Of a DNA stretch of 64,000 nucleotides, positions 11,442 to 22,448 are shown piece after piece. The notes under the pieces are model-generated. The model was not told the DNA's origin and did not search any database. It was given only the letters and a program-made list of their open reading frames with translations. The position numbers and the translations under genes were made by a program. The stretch comes from Cadophora sp. MPI-SDFR-AT-0126 (lineage: Eukaryota; Ascomycota; Leotiomycetes; Helotiales; Ploettnerulaceae): positions 2,108,001 through 2,172,000 of the forward strand of contig JAGMVK010000001.1 in NCBI GenBank assembly GCA_020747065.1, written 5' to 3'. The stretch's first letter is position 1. Each line of letters begins with the position of its first letter.

Positions 11442-12909
11442 GCTGACGAATGAATTTGCGAAAGTGTGCGACGATGGGATGGGAGAAAGTCATGAAAAAG
11501 GTTTTGAGATTTTGGTGGAGTGTTTGAAGTTTTGGGGGAATTTGCGTTTATTCGCGAGGTTGTTGATTTGTTGAAGGCGAGGCGATGTGAAGGATGAATG
11601 AAGTTGGAGAACCTGGCCGCGAAGCTGCGGGAAGGACCTTGGTCGGTCGCTTACTAGCTAGCGTCAAATGGTCGTGGGAAAACCAATCAGACCAATACTC
11701 TTCACCCCGCTTTCTGACGGGCTCCTCTCCAACCACTTGGAAAGCGGTGAAGTGGTTGGCCCCCCAGTTACGGCGGAATGTGATCGTGGTACGGAGGCAC
11801 TGGTGGTCTCGCTCGAGGGCTGCTACGTTCTGTTGCTGTTGTAATCAAGTGACTCGTATTGAGGCTATTGCCTGTTGTGGGGGCAGGCTGTCTAACGTGG
11901 CAGCAGAATGTGACTAATGTCTGGTCTGGTCTGGGATGGTCTGGGATGGGATGGTCTGTGCCTGTGCAGGGCGGAGGATACTGTTTTCAAATCCTCGATA
12001 ACCCGAGCCAAATCAGGACCGACAAGCCGAAAAGTCAAAGTGCTTGCTGCACAAGGTGCATATGACCCAAGGGAGAAGGCAATTCTGCCTAGAAATGTCC
12101 GCATTGGCCAGTGGAATGAAACAAGTTGCGGTATCTGAACTTCGTGGTCTAGACCATAAGTGGTGAAACTCGTGAGGTGAAATGGAAAAATGGAAATCTT
12201 ATATCAGCCATCCAATACGCCCCATCAGGTGACCCACCTTGTTGTCTCTATCCCACGAGGACTGGACCATGAGAGTGATGCAGCAGATGGACAATCACTA
12301 TGAGAAGCGTGAGTCACGAGCAGGAGGGTAGAAATGAAGACTCAGCGGCGGGGCCAGCCTCTTAAATAACCCAGTGACTGACAAGGCATCCGGAGGCTAC
12401 GAACCGCCCTACTTTCTCGATCGGGGTGCCTCCTGAAGGCAGGAGGCTTGCGTAAAAGACGTCCAATTGTTTGGGGCTGTCGTCCCCAGCCTCACTTTGT
12501 TCCATGTCATTGCCCTGGCCCGGAAAGGTGAACAATTGTCACTCGATACTGTTGCGTTGGAACGTATTCCGCCTCCGAATTGACTTTAGAGAGACCCGAA
12601 TCGAGAAGTGAACCAGGAAAAAGGACAGCATAGGCCAGGCAGACTTCGATGGATAACATCCATGACTGTTGCCTACAAAAACACATTAGGTAGCATTGGC
12701 ACCCAATGCCCAATCACAACCACTCTCAAATGTCACGAAATGAATTCCGGCTCCACTCATCGCCATTCAGATGTAGAGGAAGGAAGGAGGCGTGCTTTTT
12801 AGAATTGCTTTATTTTGTGCTCGAGGGAGCAACTTCGTAGTTCGTACCCGTCATAGAGTGCGATCCCAGACACCAGCAAATGCCAACCGAAAGAACCCAG
12901 CCCAACCCT
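11442..12909. other. Intergenic region with a small TGGTCTGGGA-type repeat
   Basis: About 1.5 kb upstream of the RING-PHD gene. ORFs are short and show no domain. A short imperfect repeat of TGGTCTGGGA-like units lies at about 11919-11957. No tRNA arms could be folded here by eye. Confidence 0.5.
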
Positions 12910-13473
12910 CTAAACCTCCGCAATCTCTCTCAATCGTCGAAGCGTCGATCGCATGGCAGCGGCGGCGGGTGTTCTATCGTGATTGTCAGTATTCCTCCTC
13001 GTAGATCGATCCTCTCCCCCAAGTAAGACTCCGTCTCAGTCCTGACAGAAAATTCATTCAAAATATCAGTGTAGACGTACGACACAGTGTATGCTCCTCC
13101 AGCGACAGTCTTGTGGCACGACTTGCAGTTCCAGATTCCGACGGAATGTCTCTTGACGGTGGTTTTTCCGCAGAATGTGCAGACGTATTTGGCGTGTTGA
13201 GTGATTTCCATCTTCTTGACTTGCTTTCGGAGAGAGGCACCGTATCTGAATTTCGAAATAATTGTCAGCGCTCTGCCACTTTTCCCATCCCATTCTCCGC
13301 CTATCCATTGCGCGCGGTGCCCAAACTGATAATTTGTCGACATGGGAGAGTTGATTGTCGAAATTGTGCTCCTGGCTGCGCGCAAAGCCGTTCGACGCGA
13401 TCGAAGTAGATTTATGTACGTACCTAGTACCGTACTTTCCGGTAACACCGACCTTCTTGGTTCTCTTCGTCAT
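12910..13473 (-). CDS. RPL43: 60S ribosomal protein eL43 (L37A)
   Basis: Zinc-ribbon protein of the cytosolic large ribosomal subunit. Exons 13473-13424, 13245-13081 and 12973-12910 give exactly 92 aa, the family length. The protein starts [24 protein letters not shown] and has the zinc ribbon Cys39-x2-Cys42 and Cys57-x2-Cys60 (CTFC, CKSC). It ends [20 protein letters not shown]. Both introns (178 and 107 nt) are long for this window, as is common in fungal ribosomal protein genes. The gene is divergent from the oxidoreductase gene starting at 13842, with 368 bp between them that must hold both promoters. Confidence 0.97.
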
Positions 13474-13841
13474 CTTGGCTGAGGTTGCTGTGATGAACGG
13501 GTTGGGAGTTGTGTCGTTCCAAGATGGAGCCAAAATTTGAGGTTCTTTCTTTCGTGGGTGGTAAGCGAGCCGGTGCCCTACGCTAGTGGAGCTCAGCATT
13601 CAGTATCATGTGATCTTTGAACTAAACTTCTTTAGGTAGCTCATTTTTGCCGAGGCTTTTCCAGAGAATGTTGAACATCCGCTTGAGCATCTGAAGAATG
13701 TCATATGTTGTTCATTCCAGCATCAAACAGTTGATTTGATTTGGTCGGCATTCAAAAAAAAATCTACACCAAATTATCAGCATTTAGTTCTGAGACCGAA
13801 TATCGAAGGTCCCTTTTCGAGCTTTCTTTCCAATCTCCAAG
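13474..13841. promoter_or_regulatory. Shared divergent promoter region (eL43 / oxidoreductase)
   Basis: These 368 bp separate the start codons of two divergently read genes. No specific factor site was identified. The call rests only on gene layout. Confidence 0.5.
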
Positions 13842-15278
13842 ATGTCATCACGTCAATATGATTTGGTTGTTTTTGGCGCCACCGGTTACACTGGCAAGCT
13901 CACAGCTGAGCACATAACAACTCATTTACCAACGGACTTGAGGTGGGCTTTGGCAGGAAGATCAGCAACGAAATTAGAAGCTGTAGCAGCAGAATGCAAG
14001 ACCCTGAATCCTGATAGGATCCAGCCAGGTAAGCACTAGGTAGTCAGATCACGCATCCGCTCCAGCATCTCAACTGATATCCTCTAGCCATCGAAGTATG
14101 TAAACTCGATGATACGGATTTAAGTGCTTTGGCCAAGAAGACCAAAGTATTGATTACAACCGTCGGGCCATATGGCATGTATGGTGAGCATGCCTTCAAA
14201 GCATGTGCTGAGAATGGAACCCATTACCTCGATGTTACTGGAGAGATCCCCTTCGTCAGAGACATGATCAGAAAGTACGAAACGACTGCGAAGAAAAATG
14301 GTTGCATCATGATCCCTCAAATTGGAATCGAATCTGCTCCAGCCGACCTCGTCACGTGGACTCTGGTAGACATGATTCGGAAGAAGTTATCTGCTCCTAC
14401 AGGGGAAGTTATTGTTTCGGTTCACGATCTCACGTAAGGCCTCCGGATATATATATATATTTTCAGGCTGATATTTCAATAGCTCTTCGCCATCTGGTGG
14501 AACACTAAACTCAGTCCTGTCCTTGATGGACACCTGGAGCCTAAAAGACATCGCTACAGCTCACGAACCAGGCAGCCTCTCACCCATCCCCGTACCAAAA
14601 GCTCAGTCCTACAAATCCATTGTCACAAAGATCTTCGGCTTCCGCTCCGTCTCAGATCTCGGTATCTTGACCAGCTCTCTGGGAGGAACAGCAGACCGAC
14701 CAATCATATACCGCAGCTGGGCACTCCTCGGAGGAGACAAGACCTATGGCCCAAACTTTCACTTTTCAGAATACATGAAAGCACGGAACTATCTTGGTGC
14801 CATTGCCATTCATTTCGGTCTCATGATCGGCTCGGTGTTACTCGCTATACCGCTGTTTCGCACGATTGCTAGAAAGTATGTTGTCAAGCCTGGCGATGGG
14901 CCGACCAGAGAGCAGTATAAGAATGATCGAGTTGAATATCGTGGAATTGGGATTCCAGATGTGCAGACCCCGAATCCACCCAAGGCTTTCTGTAGAGTAA
15001 AGTTTGAAGGTTCTTTGTATGCTTGTGAGTACCCTACATGGCGTTGAGCGAGCCCAGCATAAGCGAGCTTTCCCAGGTCTTCTCCTTGTCTTTTTACAAT
15101 TCATGGCTAACTCCTCCCAGATACTGGCCTCTCCGTAGCACAAGCAGCGGTTTCAATCCTTCGCGATGGACACGATCTCTCTGGAGGCATCTATACTCCA
15201 GCATGTCTAGGTCAGAAGTTTATTGATCGGCTCGACGAAGTTGGGTTTCAGTTTGAGCGGAAGTTCTATGACAATTAG
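13842..15278 (+). CDS. Saccharopine-dehydrogenase-like oxidoreductase (SCCPDH family)
   Basis: NAD(P)-binding oxidoreductase of the family that includes human SCCPDH and bacterial trans-acting enoyl reductases; the true substrate is unknown. Four exons (13842-14028, 14088-14433, 14483-15024, 15121-15278) give 410 aa in frame. The Rossmann motif lies at the start (YDLVVFGATGYTGKLTAEHI), followed by WALAGRS. Family landmarks include VGPYGMYGEHAFKACAENGTHYLDVTGEIPF and the Gly/Ser-rich SSPSGGTLNSVLS, which is rebuilt across intron 2. A hydrophobic segment near aa 275-295 (YLGAIAIHFGLMIGSVLLAIPLF) suggests membrane or lipid-droplet attachment, as for SCCPDH. It is not the lysine-pathway saccharopine dehydrogenase. 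It converges on the next gene, with 233 bp between the stops. Confidence 0.9.
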
Positions 15279-15511
15279 AGACTAGTAGCTTGACGAAGCG
15301 CAGTTTCAGATGGAAGTCATCTTGTATAAATATACAAAAGAACACAATGTCTCCCGCAGGATTCCATTTCCTTACAGTCCAGCTTTCCGCAAGTCTCGTC
15401 TTGTACATAACCCTCCAGCCATCCTCTCGGCCCGAAAACCATTCTCTCTCGGACATGATCTATTACAGTCAACTTCTCAGATTAGAGTATCTTTTCATGT
15501 CAATTCTCACC

Positions 15512-16387
15512 TCAACCATTCAGCATACACCACCATCCCACCTGCCCTTCTGTCTGCCAAACCGATTTCTCGGATTCTCCCAACTCAAATACACGCAAGA
15601 TCTCCTTTCCATCTCTATAACACAACCGTTCGTTAACCCACAAGTCCCCTCCAAAATATTCATGCAATGCAGCAAGCACAATATTCGGATCATATTCCGC
15701 TCCATCCATGACTGACCAATTGCCTGCCCAGGCTTCGATCTTCCTTCGCACTCCCCCCCAATCTCCCTGCTTCCCGTGCCAGCTATTGTACAGCATCTTA
15801 GCAACCTCATCAAATCGACTTCGATCAAAGAAGAAATCATGTACTAAATCATTGAAGTGACTCTGACTCCCACAAACACTTATCGTCAATGTCCTTAACG
15901 GCCCTTCACCATGTAGGACCCAATCATGAATCGTGCTCAAAGCCTCAGCGGTGTTGCGCATCCTTCCCTTCTCAATATCAGATCGATGTTGATCAATCCA
16001 TATATGCTGAACTCTCCGGCCCAGCCATCCATGAATCTCACGATAATCCATAAAATCTACAAGGACGAATGTGTTACATCGATACACGTAGTCCTTTGCT
16101 TCTGCGTGTATTTGTTTGCACGTCTGGAGAAGCGGGAGCGCGATGCTCGGATCCCGTAACCAGCTGCTGAATAAAAGACCATGTTCCTGATGGACAGAGT
16201 CGAATGTAATGCGAGACTTGCGGAGGCTGTTTTTTGGTGAATGGATCTCCGGGAAGAGGTACCCGGCGGGGGCGGAGAGTGCGTAGGTGTATATGCGGTT
16301 CCTGATTTCGAGGGGGAGATCGAGGATGGGGAAGGGATGCCGCTTGAGGGGTGCTGTGAGGGACTGTGAAGATTGTTGTGCTCCCAT
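15512..16387 (-). CDS. 2EXR/F-box-like domain protein, possibly N-myristoylated
   Basis: Fungal protein of unknown function with the short motif LPLEIRNRIYTYAL near the N-terminus, seen in many 2EXR and F-box-like proteins of Pezizomycotina. From the ATG at 16387 it has 291 aa and begins MGAQQSSQSL, a good N-myristoylation signal (Gly2, Ser6). An in-frame ATG at 16486 would add 33 aa and bury that signal. I prefer the shorter start because the extra residues look like translated leader. The middle holds LLQTCKQIHAEAKDYVYRCNTFVL, typical of the family (old Cys/His positions and an aromatic-rich core). No enzyme motif is visible. Confidence 0.75.
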   Translation of the reverse strand: MGAQQSSQSLTAPLKRHPFPILDLPLEIRNRIYTYALSAPAGYLFPEIHSPKNSLRKSRITFDSVHQEHGLLFSSWLRDPSIALPLLQTCKQIHAEAKDYVYRCNTFVLVDFMDYREIHGWLGRRVQHIWIDQHRSDIEKGRMRNTAEALSTIHDWVLHGEGPLRTLTISVCGSQSHFNDLVHDFFFDRSRFDEVAKMLYNSWHGKQGDWGGVRRKIEAWAGNWSVMDGAEYDPNIVLAALHEYFGGDLWVNERLCYRDGKEILRVFELGESEKSVWQTEGQVGWWCMLNG

Positions 16388-16844
16388 TTTCACCGGATTG
16401 TTCTTGAACGAAGTTGCGCGTTGTGGTGAGTGACGTTGGCCAACAAAAGGATGCATCATGCTTGTCTTGGCCTGCATGCCCTTCATAATAAATCACAACA
16501 CGCCTCAAATCCATCCGAGTGCGATGCTTCGCAATTCGAATATCGAGCATCCTCAAGTCATTCCACAGTTTGGAATCGGTTTGGATTCAATTTGATGCCA
16601 AATTATCTCATTACGGATTCGCTTAACTTGGAGATGCACGTCTATCGATTAACTGATAGTTTTTTCACAGGTAGACAGGGAAATATGCATACAGATTGTA
16701 CACATCCAACGATTTTGGTTTAGACGTGTGTATTTCTTGACTGACTGTACAGATTTTCAACCGACCTCAACTCTAGAGTATATAATAGACGACCAGCGCC
16801 TCCCCTTACTCACCATACGAAACCTCTCCATGACCGTTGCTAAC
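16388..16844. other. Intergenic region, no gene recognised
   Basis: About 450 bp between two minus-strand genes. It probably holds the promoter of the 2EXR gene and the 3' end of the small Cys-rich gene. Nothing else was seen. Confidence 0.45.
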
Positions 16845-17069
16845 CTACATAACATCACACGCCCCACACCTCTCATGCCCACAAACAGCACAGGACCGAC
16901 TCCACTTCATATTCGTATTATGGCCACAGCAACAGCATACCATGATTCTGTTACAGGTTTTAGTACCTTCTGGTGTGTCTGTGCTGCGGACGGGCATGGG
17001 TATGACTGCGAGGAGAGCTACGGGAGGGAGAGTGGGCGTGGGCGTGCTTGGACTGGTTGGGTAATCCAT
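16845..17069 (-). CDS. Small Cys-rich putative zinc-ribbon protein
   Basis: A 74-aa ORF starting MDYPTSPSTPTPTLPPVALL and ending in a compact Cys cluster: CCCCGHNTNMKWSRSCAVC followed by GHERCGACDVM. The spacing (C-x2-C-G ... W-x3-C-x2-C-x-H-x2-C-x2-C) resembles the RanBP2-like or double zinc ribbons of small fungal proteins of unknown function. The Pro/Thr/Ser-rich N-terminus looks disordered. An upstream in-frame ATG at 17276 would give 143 aa, but the added part is composition-poor and less likely. The function is unknown; nucleic acid or protein binding by zinc is a guess from the motif. Confidence 0.6.
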   Translation of the reverse strand: MDYPTSPSTPTPTLPPVALLAVIPMPVRSTDTPEGTKTCNRIMVCCCCGHNTNMKWSRSCAVCGHERCGACDVM

Positions 17070-17832
17070 TTTGAATGAGTGAAACACTTGGTTGGTGTCT
17101 GAGATCGTGTAATAAATGTAATCAAGTACTTGAAAATAAGCGCTTGCTGGTGTCTGCTGCCGTTGATAGTTATCAAAGTGATGCCAAGGGAGGCAGCTGG
17201 TGGATTTTATACTTGAGATGGAAGAAATGTTCGAGCATGCGATGCTTTTTCCTTCGCTGCAGACAAAAAAATTCATGGACGGTCATAAAGAATTGGAATC
17301 GGAGCGTTGTCTGAAATAAAAGAATCGCAGCGTTGGATGTGATGTAAGCGAGAGTGTAAACAAAGAGCGCTTTCAGACCTCCTGGATGGTACAGTAAGGT
17401 AACACAATGACCTTGTCTGATAAAGAGACTCATTGGACACTTTCCAGCGATACAATTGAACTCCATTACGCACTTGAAATTACAAGCCAAAGGATTCAAA
17501 ATGAAGGACAGGAGGTTTGAGTGCAGCAAAATGTGGGAAGATCATTTCATTGCTTGTGATGGTCAATTTGGTCTACTGAAATCATCCCTCGGTGAATGAT
17601 ACCAGCGACCTTATGAGGATAATCAAGGAAAGGCTGTCATCAACACGTATGCACCCCTTCCAATGCTCGCTTTCCTCCCATTCCATCCCATCCTTGGGTG
17701 CCAATGCCGCTAGTCAATCCGTCCGTCACTCCATCCATGCACAAAACGCCACCATCCCACAACTCCAATGCTGATGCAAATCACGATCGTTACGATTCAT
17801 AGCAAGGTAATAAAATCATCGCCCACGAATCA
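17070..17832. other. Intergenic region, no gene recognised
   Basis: About 760 bp between the small Cys-rich gene and the 3' end of the PARN-like gene. Short ORFs only, no domain found. Confidence 0.45.
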
Positions 17833-19667
17833 TCAAATTTGACGCAGCCGCCGGCGCAGCCCATTAAGACGCTCATCATCTTCCCGCTCGGCCAGATCGC
17901 AGACACCCCCGTCGCTGGCATTGACGCGCAGCTTATTGACGTAAATCTCCCAGAACTTATGGTTGAAAGCAGGAAGCCACTGCTTCGAGTCTTTCTCTTT
18001 GTCTTGAGGAGGGTCAAGGCTCAAGGCGGCGTATGGGTTGGCATTGAGTTGATTAGCGTGCCAGCCAGGTGGGAGGGAACTGCTAGAAGAGGCACGATCG
18101 GTTTCGCTAAGACGGACACCACCGCTGGAGTAGTCAGAAGAATCTTCAGAGTCGGAATCGGAGTTTCCGTTGGCTTCGAGGCGTTTGGAAGCAGCGAGCT
18201 TGACGAAGAGTTCGGCGGTCATCCAACTGTCGAAACCGGCTTCGTGCTCCTTGCCGAATTCAGCTCCATAGGTAGTGTGTGATTCATGAAGGAGGATGAG
18301 AGGAACATGGGTCTTGCGGAAAGGAGCAAGGAGTTCCTTGAGATTGAATCGTGTGCTCATGGCATCGGCTCCATATGTGGCAATGTATTTGGTGTCGATG
18401 ACATATGGGAAGAGTGCGTGGATATCTTCTTGGAAATGCTTGACGTTGACAGGCAGGTGTCCAATAAAGGTTCGGAATAGGAAAGCCAAATCAGCGAAGA
18501 GGTTGTGACCGACAATGATATGCTTCTTGTTGCGAAGAATCTCGGTGACTTCAGCGAACTCTTTTTGGACCTTGAGCCACTGCTCCTCAGAATCCTCGGC
18601 AATTTTGCTGTGGAACCACTGAGGATCAATATCGGATAGCTCGCCACCACTCAAAGCCTCGAAGATCCATCTCAAGCCTGCAGCTGTCAGCACATGGTTG
18701 TTTATCTGGGTGGTGACCGTTACCTTTCTGCTTTGCGACGAGCATGTCGAAGCGAGCATCCTTTCTCTTCTGGAACTAAGAGAGCAGTCAGATATGTTCT
18801 AAAAGGACGATTTTGGTATCTGCCCACCTCTTCTTCCTTCTTGACATCCAGACGCTCAATTTGCATAAAGTACCCATCATTGCGAGGGAATGTTCGGAGT
18901 GTTGGGAACTCATTCCGTACCATTTGGTGAATAAGTCGGCGTTGATAGCCATTCAGCGCGCCAGCATCACTGCCAATATTAACGAAGTCTAGATCTGGCT
19001 GGATTGAGTTAGCGAGTGACTTAAAAATAGTCTAGTAGCCATACCTTGGGATCATTGACCCAATCCTTGATGGTCTTGCGGGCAAGTCTGCTGAATTCAA
19101 TGGTGGACAAATCCTCCGGGCCAACAACAATATCAGGAATCGAAGCATTCTTCTTAGGTCGCTGCAAATACTCTGCACGACGCTCATCTTCCTCATCACG
19201 GGACAGGTACGGAACGCCTTCTCTGAAAACCTTGCCAAAGTCGAAGCCATTTTTGGTCAAGAAGTCGCATGCACTGGTAGAGAATGTGAATGTCCGGTCC
19301 AGTCTCAAATCAACACCTTCGGCCGACAATGGGTTGACGTTGAAATTGTATGGTCGGGCAAGATAGAATTCTGATATTGATTAGTATATATCAGAAATAA
19401 ATAATTCTACATACCCTTCTCGCGATCCTCCTCGACGCAAGTGATACCGAATTGCAGAACTTGGAAGGTCTCAGCAGCACTTCTCATATCATCATACTGC
19501 TGTTGCAAAGTGGGCTTGCCAACATCATGAGATCGATCTCCAGCTGAATACTTGGGTCGAGTACTGATACCGCTCATCTCCAGATCAAATGTAACAAAGG
19601 CTGCGTTAGCAATGTTCTTCAATATGGGAAGCAATTGACGACGGAAGTGTGCTTGATCGACCTCCAT
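17833..19667 (-). CDS. PARN-like CAF1-family poly(A) ribonuclease (DEDD nuclease)
   Basis: Predicted 3'-to-5' exonuclease that trims poly(A) or other RNA tails. Five exons (19667-19415, 19370-19045, 18998-18828, 18775-18724, 18683-17833) give 550 aa. The first DEDD residues are Asp28 and Glu30 in FVTFDLEMSG, the same numbers as in human PARN. The third acid lies in IIVGHNLFADLAFLF, and the fourth in HEAGFDSWMTAELF near the end of the nuclease domain, so all four catalytic acids appear present. The middle contains RLIHQMVRNEFPTL, where PARN carries its R3H domain. The tail is Ser/Asp/Glu-rich. One exon is only 52 nt. The PARN type fits better than POP2/CAF1, given the 550-aa length and the insert. 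Confidence 0.9.
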
Positions 19668-20348
19668 TCTGGCGGCTGTCCTTGGTTGTTCTCGAAGGAA
19701 GTTTCTTTGTTGGAAGGAAGAGCATGGAAGTTAGGTTGGTAACTGAGCCGACATGTGGAGTTGAGTGAAGTCGACTAGTGAGGAAGGAGATATTGATTGT
19801 GATGTCAAGAACAACTTCGAGGGCAAAACTGAGCGAGATGCAAGCTTGCAAGTAGTGACATGCGCAAGACTATCCTGGAGGTCGTGGAGTCTGGAAGTCA
19901 GGAGGAGAATGTAGATGTACCAGGATGAGTCCTAATGTGGGTGGGCAAGGGGAGGTGTTGAAGAGGACGAGAAGACGAAACCCTGAGGAGATCCAGGAGA
20001 ATATGAGGTGTCAATTACTATGCAACGTTTGTATGTCCTGTTTCCCTTACGATGGCCGTCCTCAAGTGATGCGATCAGCCATGATTGATTGATGGTGTTG
20101 ATTGAATGTTTGTAGCCTCGCCTGCCCTTGCAGCATAAATTATGCATGTTTACCCAAATCCCAGCCCGATTGACATTTACTGTATGCAGCCAATCACGAG
20201 CCCCGCGCTGAACCGAGGCTCGAGTCTATCCGTCCGAATTCCCGTCTCTTCAGATGTCAGGGCATCGCGAAATACATTCCAGCCACGACAACGCTCTCCC
20301 CTTTTCCTTCTTTTCTCCTTATTCGTCTCCTCTGGCCCATTCTCTACC
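19668..20348. promoter_or_regulatory. Divergent promoter region (PARN-like / PEX26)
   Basis: About 680 bp separate the starts of two divergent genes. Upstream in-frame codons from 20142 could extend the PEX26 reading frame, but the ATG at 20349 fits the family better. No specific regulatory site was identified. Confidence 0.45.
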
Positions 20349-21826
20349 ATGACTTCAAACGGGTCCATCGCGACGACCCTTGCGCCGACCAGAGAGACTC
20401 TGTCCTCATCACAACTCCTCACGTCCTCCATATCCTCATTAAACTCTACATCTTCGCGGCAGGCGACCTCGCAAATATCCAAGATCTACAGACAATCATC
20501 TACACTGTTCCTGACGCGTCGATTGCCCGAGTCGTTATCAACCATCATTCCTGTTATCACGCCACCTCCTACAGACGACACCAATGCTGATCCGGAACCC
20601 TCGCCCATCTCGAAAGCTGGAAAGACAACGCGGGTAAAAGTCTGGAGTTTATACCTCACGATATTGAATGCAGTAGTTGAACTGGATCCAGACGAGGGGA
20701 AACAGGCGTTTGGGAGCTCGGAGTGGAGGGGTTTGGTTACCAAGGTGCGGGACGGGGAGGTCTGGGAGGAGGTGGTCAAAAATGGGTATGGAGGGGTGGA
20801 GGGAGACGTTGATTCAGATGTTGTGATAAACCTGTGAGCTTTTCTCTTCTCAACTATAATAGGAACCAATACTAATACCCCTCCAGCGCAACGCTCCTCC
20901 TCGCCCACGCCCGCTCCCAAAAGACCAACCAACAACGTCTAGAAAACTACCTCGCCTCCTCCACTACCCCGAACCTCGATATCTCTTCCCGTCTCCAAAC
21001 ACCCACATCGCCCCGTCGAGGTGCCAGCCCAAGTAAACCTACCAGCGGAACCGACACTCCGCGAGACCTCAACGCGCGCGTCAAGATCCTCGAACTCTAC
21101 ACCCTGCACGTCCTCCTTCGCAACAATGAATGGGACTACGCCCGGGAATTCATAACCATCTCCTCTGTCCTCGATGAAGAGCGCCGCGAGGCCTTCCTCC
21201 AAGCTTTACAAAGCCTCCAAGACGAACAGAATGAGACTGAACGCCGCGAGAAAGAGGAGCGCCGATACCAGGAAGAGCAATTAAAGAAAGATATCGAAGA
21301 CGCCAAACGTCGACGGCTGGAGAACGAAGAGCGCGAACGGAGAAGAGAGGATGAAGAACGTCTCAAGCGAGAAAAGCCACGTCCTCGGTCCGTCGCAGGA
21401 GGTAGTGAAGTCGACTATGGTGTAGAGGATACGCCTCCCCGACCAGGAAGTTCGAAATCCCGCTCTTCAGCACGTGGTGGCTCGGGATCCGCAAAAGGCT
21501 CCTCCAAGAAAAACTACGATAGATCACACCCCTCCTCCTCCCCCACAGCCCGCAGCTCTGCAGCGTCCAACGCACGGAAAGTCCCGCCTACGATACTCAC
21601 TCGTGCGAGTAATGTCCTAGGGAATGTGAAGAAGTTGCTTGAGGGGATGGCGGTGCATTTCCAGACTAGACCGCTATTTATACTGCAATTTTTGGCGTTT
21701 CTAGTTGGCTTTTTGGTCGTGCTTAGTAGGCGCGATGTTAAGGAGAGGCTGAGGAGGTTACTGGGTGGGAGTTGGGATAAGGTGAAGCGGACGGCTGGGA
21801 TGGGTGTTAAGGTTAGTTATATTTAA
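20349..21826 (+). CDS. PEX26: Peroxin 26-like peroxisomal membrane protein
   Basis: Fungal PEX26-type anchor that tethers the PEX1-PEX6 AAA-ATPases to the peroxisome for PEX5 recycling. Two exons (20349-20833, 20887-21826; 53-nt intron) give 474 aa. The N-terminal half has the family stretch [17 protein letters not shown] and later [26 protein letters not shown], then [22 protein letters not shown] just after the intron. A long charged coiled coil (Glu/Arg-rich, about aa 250-330) follows. A single membrane segment near aa 422-441 ([21 protein letters not shown]) close to the C-terminus makes it tail-anchored. The start at MTSNGSI is chosen from family similarity over an upstream in-frame ATG at 20142. 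I recall this pattern from annotated Aspergillus and Neurospora PEX26 proteins; that match is from memory. Confidence 0.8.
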
Positions 21827-22448
21827 TTCGATCGGCGGAGGATGAGAGGGGAGAAGTGGTAAGGAAGGTTTCGGAGAAGTCAAGAATCGCGGATGAGGAA
21901 GTGTAGGTGTACATTATAATCTTGTAATGCAAGAGTGCGATGGTTTGGCATTCGTGGCGTGTTGGGAAAGGAAGGAATCGATGAGTTTCAATCCAGATTT
22001 ATGACATCCATGATTCTTGAATGTTGATTGATGCGCAGAGATTTACCAAGAAATATCTTTCGTAATGTCGGTTTGTTTACCAAACCTCGGGAAAATCCCT
22101 AAGACAGCGACCGTGTTTGTCTCCACAAGGCAAACATCTATCCTCTGTCGCGGTGTTCGGAATTGTGATTTTTGAATCTTTCGTTGTATTCCTACCTTCA
22201 CCGTTCGTGTATACACATTCCTCGAGCGTAGGATTGTCCTCGCTTGAGCCCCTTTTCTTCCCAACTCTCCACTTCGCTTCCTCCACTCGCTTCAAAATCC
22301 CAGGCCAACCAAGCATCCACTGATCTCTATCCAATCCAAAGCTATAATACAGAATTTCCTTCTCCAACACGCAGTCCACATCTCTCTCCTCCCCACTCCT
22401 CTCACTCTCTCGTTCTCCAGATCAAGGATCCCGGCTCTCATCCTCCAC
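21827..22448. other. Intergenic region between converging genes
   Basis: About 620 bp between the stops of PEX26 (+) and the lectin gene (-). It should hold both 3' UTRs. The ORFs here are low-complexity and unconvincing. Confidence 0.5.
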
